Shown piece by piece: positions 37,047 through 46,744 of a stretch of DNA of 64,000 nt. The notes under the pieces were generated by a model. The model did not search any database and was not told where the DNA came from. It saw only the letters and a program-made list of their open reading frames with translations. How positions within the stretch are numbered: position 1 is the first letter of the stretch; each line of letters starts with the position of its first letter. The DNA is taken from contig NADL03000629.1 of NCBI GenBank assembly GCA_002205965.3, positions 1,178,001 to 1,242,000 of the forward strand. Reading direction: 5' to 3'. Source of the DNA: Kappaphycus alvarezii (Eukaryota > Rhodophyta > Florideophyceae > Gigartinales > Solieriaceae). The translations under genes were made by a program, and so were the position numbers.

Positions 37047-37886
37047 TCAGTCTGTAGGTGGTTGTCCTAAATCTTTCCCGTCTACCAAAAACAACGCCCT
37101 CTTAACATGACCTCCCTTGTTGATAACGGCAATCTCCCTCTCTGTCCTCTCTTCCAAGGGATTCTCGGGCAACCATCCATGATTGGGATGACTCGGGTGC
37201 CCAAGTTTTAAACCCGCATGAGCCTCAAAGGCGTGCCTCATCTCCAGGGCCACCTCCTCGACATCACTTTGCACAAAAACCCTACCCCCTCCACCTTTCA
37301 AACCATGATATATAGCGTCGACGAGTCCGTCATTTACCATTCGCCTCTTTGCGTGTCGCTTCTTAAACCAGGATCACAAAACTGTACATAAACCTCCTTC
37401 AACGTATCTCCGGTACGGTTGCAATCACATCCGCCAGACTAACATTAGCATTACAAGCCAAATACCAGACATTCCGCAAACCCTCTTCCGCAGCGACGCG
37501 ATTCGCCTGATGTACCAAAGGCTCTCTGATTTCCAAGCCGAGGAAATTGCGGTGTGGGTAACGACGGGCCATACGAAGCAAGAAGCGGCCCTTTGCAGTG
37601 CCTAAATCAAGGGAGAGCGAAAGGTAGGATCTTTGAATGCCAGGGAGTACCAATTTGGAGGGAGGGAGAGCGGTTGGGACCAACGACGGGCAAGAGGATT
37701 GACATGTTGACGGACGCGGACTTGACCGGAATGATCCGACGAGCCTTTAGCGGTGGCTGGAGGCGGTTGGATCTGCAAAGCGTGTGTGACTGACGGACGG
37801 GGACGGGGCATCCGGCGGAGAGGGGGAGAGGACGGAAGGGGGCGGGTGAGGGGAAGAGCGGGGTGGAATGCTGGTAGAGGAGGCAT
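37047..37886 (-). CDS. trmB: tRNA (guanine-N7-)-methyltransferase, plastid/bacterial type
   Basis: TrmB transfers a methyl group from S-adenosylmethionine to N7 of G46 in the tRNA variable loop. Visible motifs: RVRQHVNPLARRW near the start, the SAM-binding LDLGTAKGRFLLRMA (about 37,609), FLGLEIREPLVHQANRVA, the family signature CNANVSL (about 37,452), and DP-FKKRHAKRR (about 37,375-37,345), where a tryptophan is lost to an indel. It ends VDGKDLGQPPTD at 37,047. The start is taken at 37,886; the extra N-terminus (Pro/Arg-rich) could be a transit peptide. It resembles cyanobacterial and plant TrmB more than eukaryotic Trm8, so a plastid role is inferred. Three frame changes (near 37,610, 37,420 and 37,370) break it, each fixable by one base. 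It is transcribed divergently from the LHCR gene. Confidence 0.85.
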
Positions 37887-38408
37887 TGGGTCAGGTCAGA
37901 CTGCGAGGGCGGGCGTCACATGGCTGCCGGAATGGCATGAGATGATCTTCATCTTAGATTGACAAGTGTGAAATACAGGTTTACAGTTTGTACAGTTTTA
38001 CAGATTGCATTACAGTGATAAGAGAGATGGAAAGTGGGTTTGGAATTACAGTATTAAAGAGAGGGAAAGAGCAAGAGATAAAGATCTGGGATTTTATTGA
38101 CCCAAGTGCTGTGGTGGTAGTGGCTAGGGTGCGGAAATACTTGGTTGATCTGGTGCTGCGGGATGCATGATGGAAATACACGAGATGCTTTTATTGGCCA
38201 AATGGGTGGCGCACCGGTCAGATTTTCTTTTCAATCGGCAGCCGCTCACCTCTCCTCGCTAATCCGCTCTCTCCGATGCAGTCAGGATTCCGATATAACC
38301 CGCCTTCTCGTCACATACTGCCTGCCCGCTCTGTCACCGACTCCCACCATCCTCCTCCAAGCCCTCAAACATCTTTCTTGCCACCCTACACCACCACGCA
38401 ACAAAACA
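37887..38408. promoter_or_regulatory. Divergent promoter region of trmB and LHCR
   Basis: A 522-base gap between the divergent starts. It contains an ATTGG (reverse CCAAT) box at 38,193-38,197 upstream of LHCR and a CTGTACAG-like short repeat cluster near 37,980-38,015 (TTTACAGTTTGTACAGTTTTACAG). No open frame of note. Confidence 0.35.
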
Positions 38409-39208
38409 ATGTCTGCCTTTGTCCCCACCGTCCCATTCATGCGCCCGTCTGCCTTCACCGGCGCCCGCCTCACTTCCCAAACGGCCCCCGTCGCACCCAA
38501 AATGTCAATGACTATGAGTAAATCCATCCCTTACGCAGAGTGTCCGCCAAAGTTGGACGGCTCCATGGCTGGCGACGTGGGCTTTGATCCCTTGGGCTTT
38601 TCCAACAAGTACGACCTCAACTTTCTGCGCGAGGCCGAGCTCAAGCACGGTACGTTTCTCACTGCCTCACACAATTCAGACTACATGTCTGTTGTGTATC
38701 TTGTGATGCACGGTGTTCTTATTCCCTGGTCTGCGAGGGGGAGGGTGCCATTGCTCACCGTATGTACTCACACGTTTACCCTGAAACTTGAATGTTGACT
38801 GTTATCAGGCCGCATTTGCATGCTTGCCATGCTCGGGTGGGTGTTCCCGAGGCTGTGTACCACCTTCCAAACGAGATTTACTCTCAAACCAATCCGTTGT
38901 ACGCCGTAGGTGCCGTCGGCTTTTTGCCCATTGCACAGATCGTCCTGTTTATCATTGTCTGTGAGGCCGCTTCCTACAAGCACGTGTACGAGGACAAGTG
39001 CAAGGAGCCGGGCAACCTTGGCCTCGATGTCTTTGGCATTTTGAAAAGCCCAAACCGAAAGAAGCACTACGAACTAGCAGAGGTCAAGAACGGCAGACTG
39101 GCTATGATTGCCATCGGTGGAGCCATCCACCACGCATTGTTGACCAACGTGGGTCTGGTGGAACAAATCACAAGCGGCAAGTGGTTTGGTGGCTACTATG
39201 TGCACTAG
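38409..39208 (+). CDS. LHCR: Chlorophyll a-binding light-harvesting protein, red-lineage LHCR type
   Basis: Antenna protein of the thylakoid membrane that binds chlorophyll a and carotenoids and feeds photosystem I in red algae. Exon 1 (38,409-38,649) starts [20 protein letters not shown], a typical transit peptide with no ER signal, then has the family signature [14 protein letters not shown] and helix 1 start [17 protein letters not shown]...CAG intron (38,650-38,808, 159 bases) splits the Gly codon. Exon 2 gives [11 protein letters not shown], helix 2 ([17 protein letters not shown]) and helix 3 with [17 protein letters not shown]. The ExxHxR and ExxNxR chlorophyll-ligand motifs of helices 1 and 3 are both present. 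It ends GGYYVH-stop. One base is missing near 38,845-38,850 ([12 protein letters not shown]). Length is about 210 residues, normal for the family. Confidence 0.93.
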
Positions 39209-39546
39209 GGTCAGGTAAAGGCAAGGGGCACATTGGGTATGAAGATATCGTCGTTGTACATTGAACGCGGTAGAAAGAAATGGGATGGGGGAATGTGACG
39301 TATGCCTATCTTTTTTGATGCTGCTGAGGGATACTTTGTGCCGCGCCCGCTGCACCCACGCGCCTTTCTCCCTCTCCGTCAGCCAATAAACATTTCTTCC
39401 TTGAACGTTTACACATGCCTCTCTAGACAGATTTGTAGGTCAACTCTATCCCATGCTATTCACACAACGTCACCAAGTGGCAGCTACACTTGATACGCTA
39501 CGCTCTGAATAGGCGCAAGGCAAAACTTGCCAAGCAGATGGCAATA
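39209..39546. other. Convergent 3' gap between LHCR and PRTase
   Basis: 338 bases between the convergent stops of LHCR and the phosphoribosyltransferase. No open frame or repeat is recognised; it should hold both 3' UTRs. Confidence 0.6.
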
Positions 39547-40226
39547 TCACAGGGCACGATCAACCAGCAACGGCACTTTCCTCGTCTCACCGATTTGCTG
39601 AACGGCAGGACTAGACCTTTCCCACGGGTAAATGATCCAATTCTCAGTCGTCTGACAGTAAAAATCCGGCTCCGCGCCCACGACATTCATAGCCGGCTTG
39701 TAATGCATAACTGCGATTTTGACAAGTTGGCGTTTGCGCGCTGAACCCTTAATTTAACAGCATGTGCGGTACGACCGCTATCCCAAACGTCATCAACGAC
39801 CAAAACACGGCGTCCCTCCAAGGCATCAGCGGATGGAAAGGAGAGAAAACGAGGCTCGGTCATTCCAAAAAACTGCTCGCCGGCATCTGTGTAAAACATG
39901 ACGGTGGCGGTGAGAATGTTGCGTAGTTCGAGGGCCTCGCAGATGAGAGTGGCGGGAACGAGACCACCGCGGGTGATGGCGAGAATGAGATCGATGTTGT
40001 TAGGTTTTGAAAGCGAGGCGAGATGGTGGGTCATGGTTTCGACTTGAGACCAGGTGACATTTTGAAAGGTGTTGTTGGAGGGGGTGGGAGGAGTTGGAGA
40101 GGCGATAGAGGCGCGGATGATGGCGGTATGGGAATGTGAGACGGATGGGGGAGAGTGGGTGAGAGTGGGACGATGAAATGGAGATGAGTGGAATGGGAGG
40201 GAGGGGAGAAAAGCTGTGTGGGACAT
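39547..40226 (-). CDS. Purine-type phosphoribosyltransferase
   Basis: Type I PRTase fold enzyme that would move phosphoribosyl from PRPP to a base, most likely a purine (xanthine, guanine or hypoxanthine). Residues 1-45 (MSHTAFLPSLPFHSSPFHRP, Ser/Pro/His-rich) look like a transit peptide. Then come TWSQVETMTHHLASL, ILAITRGGLVPATLICEALEL (substrate loop and first strand), EQFFGMTEPRFLSFPSADAL, and the PRPP-binding signature RRVLVVDDVWDSGRTA (about 39,825-39,775). After a one-base shift near 39,720 the conserved end is read in another frame (VMHYKPAMNVVGAEPDFY, then WIIYPWER) to the stop at 39,547. Length is about 225 residues. The exact base specificity cannot be told. The gene is convergent with LHCR. 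Confidence 0.85.
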
Positions 40227-40663
40227 TGGGGGCGAGTGAGGGCTGGGGGTGTGTGTGTGTGTGTGGTGTGGTGGTGGTGGTGGTTACTGGGGAGGGGCTG
40301 GTCTAATGGGAGGAGGAAGACATTGCGAGAGATGGATAGCGTACGGTATGTCTGTGGATGGTGTGGATTCAGATTCACAATGGAATGGCTTTACATTTTT
40401 TTGGGCGAGGGAGAAATGTGGGGATGGTCTGGGTGACCTGGCAGGCATATTACAAAGTTTGGGAGGCTCATTTCGGTGAATTTTGTCGACAAGCAGCTGC
40501 ACATATTTTTCCGCTAATATTTTGACCAGACAACATTTAGCAAACTATCGTACTGTACTGTACCCTAGTATGTACAGTACGGAGCTTTACAGTTGGTGTG
40601 CAATGGATACCGTGCAGGATCAACGTTCTCCATGATACTTACCCGCCCGTCAATTGCCGAGCC
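40227..40663. promoter_or_regulatory. Divergent gap upstream of the PRTase
   Basis: Upstream of the PRTase start and of a possible plus-strand gene at 40,664. Contains a (GT)n/(GTG)n microsatellite (40,248-40,285) and, at 40,550-40,580, a palindromic cluster of TACTGTAC/GTACAGTAC copies of the kind found in most gaps of this gene island. Confidence 0.4.
40248..40285. repeat. GT / GGT microsatellite
   Basis: An uninterrupted (GT)n run passing into GTGGTGGTGG, in the leader region of the minus-strand PRTase gene. Confidence 0.9.
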
Positions 40664-41112
40664 ATGGCATCTTGCACACCTCCACCATCTCTATCCTTTC
40701 ACCCAGACGCATATCAACCAGCCTCGATTCAATCCCGTTCGCCTAACAATGCTTTACCTGCGCCTCAACATTCACATAGCCAACCCAAAGCAATTCAGCC
40801 GTTATTGAAAAAAAAATACATCGTCGACCACTACGCCTCACCGCATCCTCAAAAACGACTCAACACCAACCTCTACCATTCACCGACGCCCTCTCACAGT
40901 CGCTGCAAAACCTTTTCCCCCTGTCGACTCAGCACCTAAAACTCTACAGCACATTTCACTGTTCAGCTAACATCTCCCTTCCGCGCTCGCTCCCGTGACC
41001 CTCTTATCCCGCAGTGGGCAAGTGCTCCCACGCCATTTCCAGCTCCTCTCACGCTGTATGGTGCGGCATATTCGGAGCCATTTTCAACTCTACCAAATCT
41101 CCACACTTGTTA
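40664..41112 (+). CDS. Possible small Ser/Pro-rich protein
   Basis: An ATG in a good context (GAGCCATGGC) at 40,664 opens a frame beginning MASCTPPPSLSFHPDAYQ and running to 40,939, with a short basic patch LLKKKYIVDHYASP. After an apparent frame change a second Pro/Ser/Ala-rich piece (ASAPTPFPAPLTLYGAAYSE, then LPNLHTCYHFAPPASPP) runs to the end of the gap. The low-complexity composition is protein-like, not random, but no domain is recognised and nothing proves expression. The palindrome cluster at 40,550-40,580 lies just upstream. The end is set at the 3' end of the convergent transporter gene and is arbitrary. Confidence 0.25.
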
Positions 41113-42238
41113 TCACTTTGCTCCACCTGCTTCTCCTCCCTCTCCTTTCAACAATCCTTCCCTCTTGTCATTCTCCTGTACCTGTAATCCCTTGACGGCC
41201 GCCTTTGTCTCCTTATATTTAAACATGGCAAATGCAATTTGCCCCCCTAATGCTACCAGCAATCCAATTACATTCAAAGGCGTTGGTACATACCCCCATG
41301 AAAAGAATCCCAACAAACTCTGCAACACATTCTTGACCTGTCCCGCCACGGATGTCGTGAGAGGTGAAGTGACATGTGTACAAATCGACGTGGATAGGTT
41401 GACGCAAAACGCCGACGCTGCGACGAATGATAGAGCAAGCAAGAAAAACGGAGAATGACGCAGATCTGGATTGGTGTAGTAATAAATGACGGCATGTTGA
41501 ATATCGTGCGTAAACGCGGCAATGGTGAGAACGATGGGGAATCCCAAGAGTGAGGTATGGTATAAAGACTAATAGGGTCGAGGGAAAGGTCGCGCATGAC
41601 TCGCTTGATAGAGGCGAGGTATGCGGCGGTGAGAGCATTGTTGGCAAAGACGAGAGCGTAACCGGAATATGTAAAGGTGACATCTCCGAGGGCGGAAACA
41701 AAGGCGCCTGCGGTGAGAACAAAGACGGAGAGGATGACGGGTGTGGGGTGTGTCTTGTGTAACATGAGATATTCGGCGGCCATAACGAAGAGGACTGTGA
41801 GGCGACGAAAAGCGGAAAACATGGGTATGTTGACGCGGGAGAGAGCGGAGAGTCCCACGGTTACGTTTGTAACGAAAAGAGAGTTGGGATGAGAATTTTG
41901 CTATAGTCGTGGGTTTTGATGGGGGTGATGGTGATTTGAGAGGGATATAGGCGGGAGAGAATGGAAAGGAGAAGTAGGGTGAGGGCGGATTGAAGGACCA
42001 TGAGGGTGGATGGGAAAGTAAATTGGTAGTGGGTGAGGCATGCCTTGTTGACAAAGATGGCGCCGAGGGAAGAGGAGCAGAAGAAGAGAACAGCAAAAAC
42101 GACGCGACGGAATGAATGAGGTTCGGACATGTTGAGAGGTGGTGGAGGTGTATGGATGGGATATGGCGAGGAGAGAGAGGAGGTGGAAGTGGAGAGGGAA
42201 GTGACGGTGGGGGACTGCCTGCGTCGATAGTCGTCCAT
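41113..42238 (-). CDS. SLC35D-like nucleotide-sugar transporter
   Basis: Multi-pass membrane protein of the drug/metabolite transporter superfamily that would exchange a nucleotide sugar for the nucleoside monophosphate across the Golgi or ER membrane. Start chosen at MDDYRRRQSPTV (42,238); an upstream ATG at 42,400 would add a hydrophobic leader. A Ser/Thr/Pro-rich cytosolic tail precedes the first helix (VVFAVLFFCSSSLGAIFVNK). The signature NVTVGLSALSRVNIPMFSAF followed by RRLTVLFVMAAEYLML matches the SLC35D RR-x3-LF region. Then come FTYSGYALVFANNALTAAYL and the C-terminal helices (VAGQVKNVLQSLLGF, VIGLLVALGGQIAFAMFKY) and a Lys-rich tail. Two indels (near 41,875 and 41,560) shift the frame. 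The substrate is not predictable beyond UDP- or GDP-sugars. Confidence 0.82.
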
Positions 42239-42532
42239 TTGGGAATTAAGTAGGGAGTTGGGAGGTGTAATGGAGAGCGGAAAAAAGTCGACGAGGCACT
42301 TGAAATGGAAAACGGTAGCGGCAACAAGGGACAAGGTAAGCGATAACAATAGAAAAGAAAGAAATTGTGTCGAGCTGAGGCGATTGGGAGCGGCACGCAA
42401 TGTCGGATTGAAAAAGGAAACGCAACCCGGCCATCAACACGTTTTGTTTTTGCACTGTACAAAATTGTACATCAATTCCCAAATTCGGCTACTGTAATAC
42501 CCCTAATTTTAATTGGAAAAAATAACATAAAC

Positions 42533-43370
42533 TCAACGGAGCAATTCCACAGCCATGGCACCCACAGCCTCGGAAACCCTATCACTCGCCATAATCGCTC
42601 CCACTACAGCCACCCCTTCCACTCCGTCCACCTCGACACATTGCCCACCTCCCCACTCCGATTCCTCCAATCGCCACAATCGGCACCCTCCCATCTACAA
42701 ACTCCGCCACCCTTCTCAACCCTTCAACCCCAATCGCCTCACCAGCATCCTTCTTGCTCTTTGTTCCAAACACAGGTCCCGTCCCAATGTAATCCACCTC
42801 AAATCCCATTGCAATTTCCGCCTCATTCACATTCCCCGCCGACATACCAATAATCGATCCCTCCCCCAACATCTCCCGTGCCACCACAGGCGACACATCA
42901 TCCTGTCCCAAATGCACCCCATCCGCCTCTACCGCCAAAGCCAATTCCGCATCATCATTCACAATCAACGGAATCCCCGCCTCTCGACTCACCTCTCGCA
43001 ACTCCCTTCCCAACCTCAACTTTTCACATACGTCCCCTCTTTCTCGCGCATCCTTTCTCAAAAAAAACACGCACCGGAACAATCCGCATTCCAAAACGGT
43101 TACAAATCCAATCCATACACGCATGTTGAGAAAAAGGGTGGATCAGCCTTGCTTGTTTGACGTACGTAGAATGGTCACCCCTGGACGACGCACCAACGCC
43201 TCACGAACCACATGGAGCAGTGGCGCGTTGTCGTGTGTGCGCCGGTCGGTGATCAAATACAGTTTCAGGCACGACGCGTTTAGTTTGCAAGTGGGCCGTG
43301 ACAGTCCCGATGATGGCGTGCGCGCGTCGAGTTGGCCATGGCCTCGCGTAGAGTTGACAAATGCACGCAT
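42533..43370 (-). CDS. thiE: Thiamine-phosphate synthase
   Basis: Couples hydroxymethylpyrimidine diphosphate with thiazole phosphate to make thiamine phosphate, usually in the plastid of algae and plants. The N-terminal piece (43,370-43,143) carries a basic leader and the hallmark LKLYLITDRRTHDNAPLLHV, then REALVRRPGVTILR. The rest shows GIPLIVNDDAELALAVEADG, VHLGQDDVSPVVARE, IIGMSAGNVNEAE, the phosphate-binding DYIGTGPVFGTKSKKDAG and VPIVAIGGIGVG. After two frame changes near 42,630-42,655 the end reads VEGVAVVGAIMASDRVSEAV to the stop at 42,533. Between VTILR and KDARERG there is about 110 bases that begin GTACGT (43,165), either an intron or a shifted segment; I could not place an acceptor in frame. 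Neighbouring 3' is the sugar transporter on the same strand, with its own start. Confidence 0.9.
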
Positions 43371-44582
43371 TCCAATGCCTTGCAGTAGTGAAAACGATGT
43401 GGAGGAAGACCTTGGTTTGCAATTTGGCTATGTGATTATGCAAGTTATGGGACAGTTGTCCGCTACCTACTTGCTCCACGTGTACAGTACTGTACAGTAT
43501 ACTGTACCTGCGTGGTACGACAAATTAGTACCCACTGTACGTATTGACAGACCTGGGTTTTATCAGCTTGTGCTCAAGGAAGGGACGGTGAGCATACATT
43601 ACAGTACCGTGCAATAACGCACAATGGCAAAGGAACCCGACAGCAGTCCTTTGCATTACAGAAGAAACTAGCTTGTACTGACAGCTCCCTGACTATTATG
43701 ACATTCACCAGCACAAGTCCTTACAGAGGAACAGTACAGCTTCAATGAATCAGCTTCACCCAGATATTACCTGCATAGCACCGGCACAGTGTGTGCGAAT
43801 CAAAACATTCCAAACAATTGCGCCATTGCAAAAAAAAAATTTAAAATGTCAAAAATATTCACCAACCAATATCTCGATGCTAACCGTCTTGACAAATTTT
43901 TGTCTACAGTATGTTCGAGTCGGCGCGTGATCCGCCGATCTCCACGGCGCCGCCTCCCGAATCCCACTGGCTGCGTTGCAGACACACAGCAGCGTTGCAA
44001 TCTCACCTGCCTCCCAATCCCTACCGGTTACGCGTTGTGGCAGAGCGTTCCCTCTGTCAAATCAACTCAACATCCAAAGCAACAGTCCACGCCCGCTGTT
44101 GTATACTTGAGCGGAGTGAGATATGACTGCGCTGTTTGTCACGTCCCCGGCGTTGCATGCGCGTCGTGTGTTTATGGACAGAGCGCGGGCGTCAAGTCGC
44201 TTCGAAGAGGGGGGGATGCTACATTTCAGTTCACATGCTTTGGGGATCCCGCGGGTGTTTGGTAGGGCAGTGGGAGAAGAAGACGGAAACTCAAAAGGTT
44301 ATTGTCGAGGTACCGACGACAAATGAAAAGCTGGGCCTGCTGGAGGGTGGTAGGGAGTTGTAGAGTGGGCTAAGGGGCATCAATTGCAGTGGTTTTGCTT
44401 GGATTTGTGGCCTGGAATGTGGTGAAACGAATTGAGGCATGCTAAAGAAGAACACGGGTAAGGAAGCAGCGGTCGTGAATCGGGCTGCAGCGGTAGTGGA
44501 AGAATAGAGGGGAAGAGACTGGGAGCCAAAGTTCGACAAAGTTCAGGCGGTACCGAGAAGACATGAGACAACGGAGGAGGCC
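43371..44582. promoter_or_regulatory. Divergent gap between thiE and GET3, with palindrome clusters
   Basis: Holds a strong palindrome cluster at 43,480-43,510 (GTACAGTACTGTACAGTATA then CTGTACC), single copies at 43,600-43,612 and weaker ones near 43,733. From about 44,123 several frames look protein-like and may be the transit peptide or N-terminal extension of the GET3-like protein: MTALFVTSPALHARRVFMDR, then KVIVEVPTTNEKLGLLEGG, then an in-frame KEAAVVNRAAAVVEE ending at a TAG (about 44,507) that continues into the GET3 frame. I could not join them confidently. Confidence 0.4.
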
Positions 44583-45544
44583 ATGGATTTGTTGGGAAAT
44601 CGGTCAAGGAAATATATCATGGTGGGTGGAAAGGGAGGTGTGGGAAAGACGTCGATGAGTGCGGCTGTGCGACGGCGTTTGCAGATCGAGGGCAAGCCAC
44701 TTTGATTGTCAGCACAGATCCTGCTCATTCGTTGTCAGATGCGTTTGGACAGCCGGTTGGTGGAGGGGAGCCGGTGGCCGTATTTGGGGTCGATAATTTG
44801 TATGCGCAGGAGGTAGACCCAGATAATATGAAAAAGACATTTAGGATGATGGAGGGAGGGGGGGGGGTTGGATCAATTAGGTCTGGAAGAGCTAGGGGAG
44901 CTTTTGAAAGTATTCCACCGGGATTTGATGAGGCCGTAGCTTTGGTGGAGATTGTCAAGTACATCCAGGGGACCCAGAATATAGAAGGTTTGAAAGGATT
45001 GTGTTTGATACGGCACCGACGGGACATACGCTGAGATTGCTGGCGTTGCCTGACTTTTTGAACGGGTTTTTTGGCAAGATGATTCGAATGAAGAGCAAGT
45101 TAGGGGGCATGATGAATCAGTTTAAAGGAATGTTTGGAGGGGCAGGGGAACAGGATTTGGATAGGGGTGTGGAGGATATGGAGGAACTGAAGAGATCAAT
45201 GGAAATGGTGCGGGAACTGTTTCGAGATGAGTATCAGACAGAATTTGTAGTGGCAACGATTCCGAACATGATGGCAATTGCAGAGTCGAAGAGGTTGGTG
45301 GAGAGTTGAGGAAAGAAAAGATTCCGGTAAGACATTTGTTTGTGAATCAGGTACAGCCAGGTAATGACGACTGCTCTTTTTGTGGGGCGAGGTTCAAAGA
45401 GCACAAGTCGAATTTGAAGTTTATTGAACAGGAGTTTGACCAGCTTCAGATCTCGACGTGCAGTCGTTTGACCGCGAGATCAAGGGGTACGGAGCATTGA
45501 GGGCGATGGCGGCGCAGCTGTTTCCAAAGTGGCACGAATGGTGA
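44583..45544 (+). CDS. GET3/ArsA-family ATPase
   Basis: P-loop ATPase of the ArsA/GET3 family. Members insert tail-anchored membrane proteins (GET3) or drive arsenite efflux (ArsA). Seen: deviant Walker A KYIMVGGKGGVGKTS (about 44,612), STDPAHSLSDAFGQPV (switch I), FDTAPTGHTLRLLALPDFL (A-loop/switch II, about 45,003), a Met-rich segment GGMMNQFKGMFGG that fits the substrate-binding helical region of GET3, TIPNMMAIAESKRL, VNQVQPGNDDCSFCGARF with a GET3-type CxxC, and the end LRAMAAQLFPKWHEW. The CxxC and Met-rich region favour GET3. A plastid GET3B-like role is possible if the upstream leader is real. At least four one-base shifts (about 44,668, 44,978, 45,303, 45,460). The ATG at 44,583 is provisional; the frame is open farther 5' to a TAG at about 44,507. 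Confidence 0.85.
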
Positions 45545-46744
45545 TGGGGCGGAAGAATCACGTCTGGGTCGAGTGCAACTCGTAGTAGCGTGAGTGAGTA
45601 GCGGCGGTACAAGCGAAGGTGGCGTAGAAACACCAAAAGCTCGGGTTGAATTGGTTGACTAAATCGAAGATGCTTACAGCGTATTAATGTTTACAGAAAA
45701 TTTAGAGACTCAAGGCCCCAACTGGACAGTAAAGTACTGTAAAGTGGACATGACTTTCATCAAACTTGAGGTACACAAGTCAGGTACACTTGTTTTTGGA
45801 GTAAACGGGAAGGTCTGTGAGAAAAAGATACAGCGGAATCGGCATGCAAATGAAATCTATTGCGCATGATTATTGAAAAAAAAGTTCATGTCTCAACAGA
45901 GTAGAATTGCGCGACAACATTCCAACGTACTGTAAGAACTATTTCAGGACATGTGTCGAATAGACACTGGTTGTCAAGGCATAGGGCGGATCGTTTCAAC
46001 GGAGACGAACGGCGCCGATAGCAAGTTTGCCCTCCACTTGTTTTTTTTTCGATAAAAATGCTTACAGTAAATTCATATTTTAAGGGTAATGAAAATCTTT
46101 TTTTTTGTTTTTTTTGTGGGCTAGAGATACTACCACCGCAAGTTTTTTTCGGGGCTGCGAGGGTGAAAATGGTCATTCAAACGGGACGGGGCACGAAACG
46201 AAAAACCATAAACGCAACGTGTCGAATGTTGCACTCTACTTTTGCTTATATTGGTATCGTCCACGACCAACCTTGCCGTTCGCCAACCCGAGAGTTGCAC
46301 CATCCCCTTGGTACACCCAACTTTCAACCGTCTACACCAACCCGTCCTCCACTCTTTCTCCTTCCTTTTCCCGACCACTTTACATCACCATTTCGCGTTT
46401 TGACAAGATCCTCTCCCCGCCCGGACGGTCTCATTCCTTTCTGTTCCGTCTCTTCCCCGGCTTCCCACAACACCAAAAGCGCTCCGCTCTTCTTTGCATG
46501 TTCGCGCATACCCGTCTTCCTCCTGGCGTCGCATCCCGCCCCCGTTCAATCATACCAATTCACGCTGGCTGAGTTCTCTCCGCTCTATCACCTTCATCAT
46601 CTCGTAAACCTCTCTTCACCTCAACCCCCACCTTCACTTTGTTATCCTGCCGTTTTTCCACCATTTCGCTTTCACTTTTCTTCCTCCAAAACTCCATTTG
46701 TTGCTCATACGCTTTTTCGTGAGCTTTGTTTCTGAACCTTCATC
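45545..46744. other. Gap between GET3 and eIF5; pyrimidine-rich eIF5 leader
   Basis: Holds CTGTA-type repeat copies at 45,727-45,745 (ACAGTAAAGTACTGTAAAG) and 45,930, T-rich runs near 46,040-46,120, and a long C/T-rich stretch from about 46,270 to the eIF5 start. A 225-codon open frame (46,058-46,735) crosses that stretch but has simple Pro/Ser/Leu composition and no domain; I take it as promoter and leader. Confidence 0.45.

Noticed and set aside
37047-43370. Operon or biosynthetic gene cluster linking trmB, LHCR, PRTase, transporter and thiE
   Set aside because: Genes alternate strands with separate gaps and belong to unrelated pathways. Neighbourhood looks incidental.
46058-46735. 225-codon plus-strand open frame upstream of eIF5
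   Set aside because: It runs through a pyrimidine-rich leader, has simple Pro/Ser/Leu composition, no domain, and ends just before the eIF5 start.
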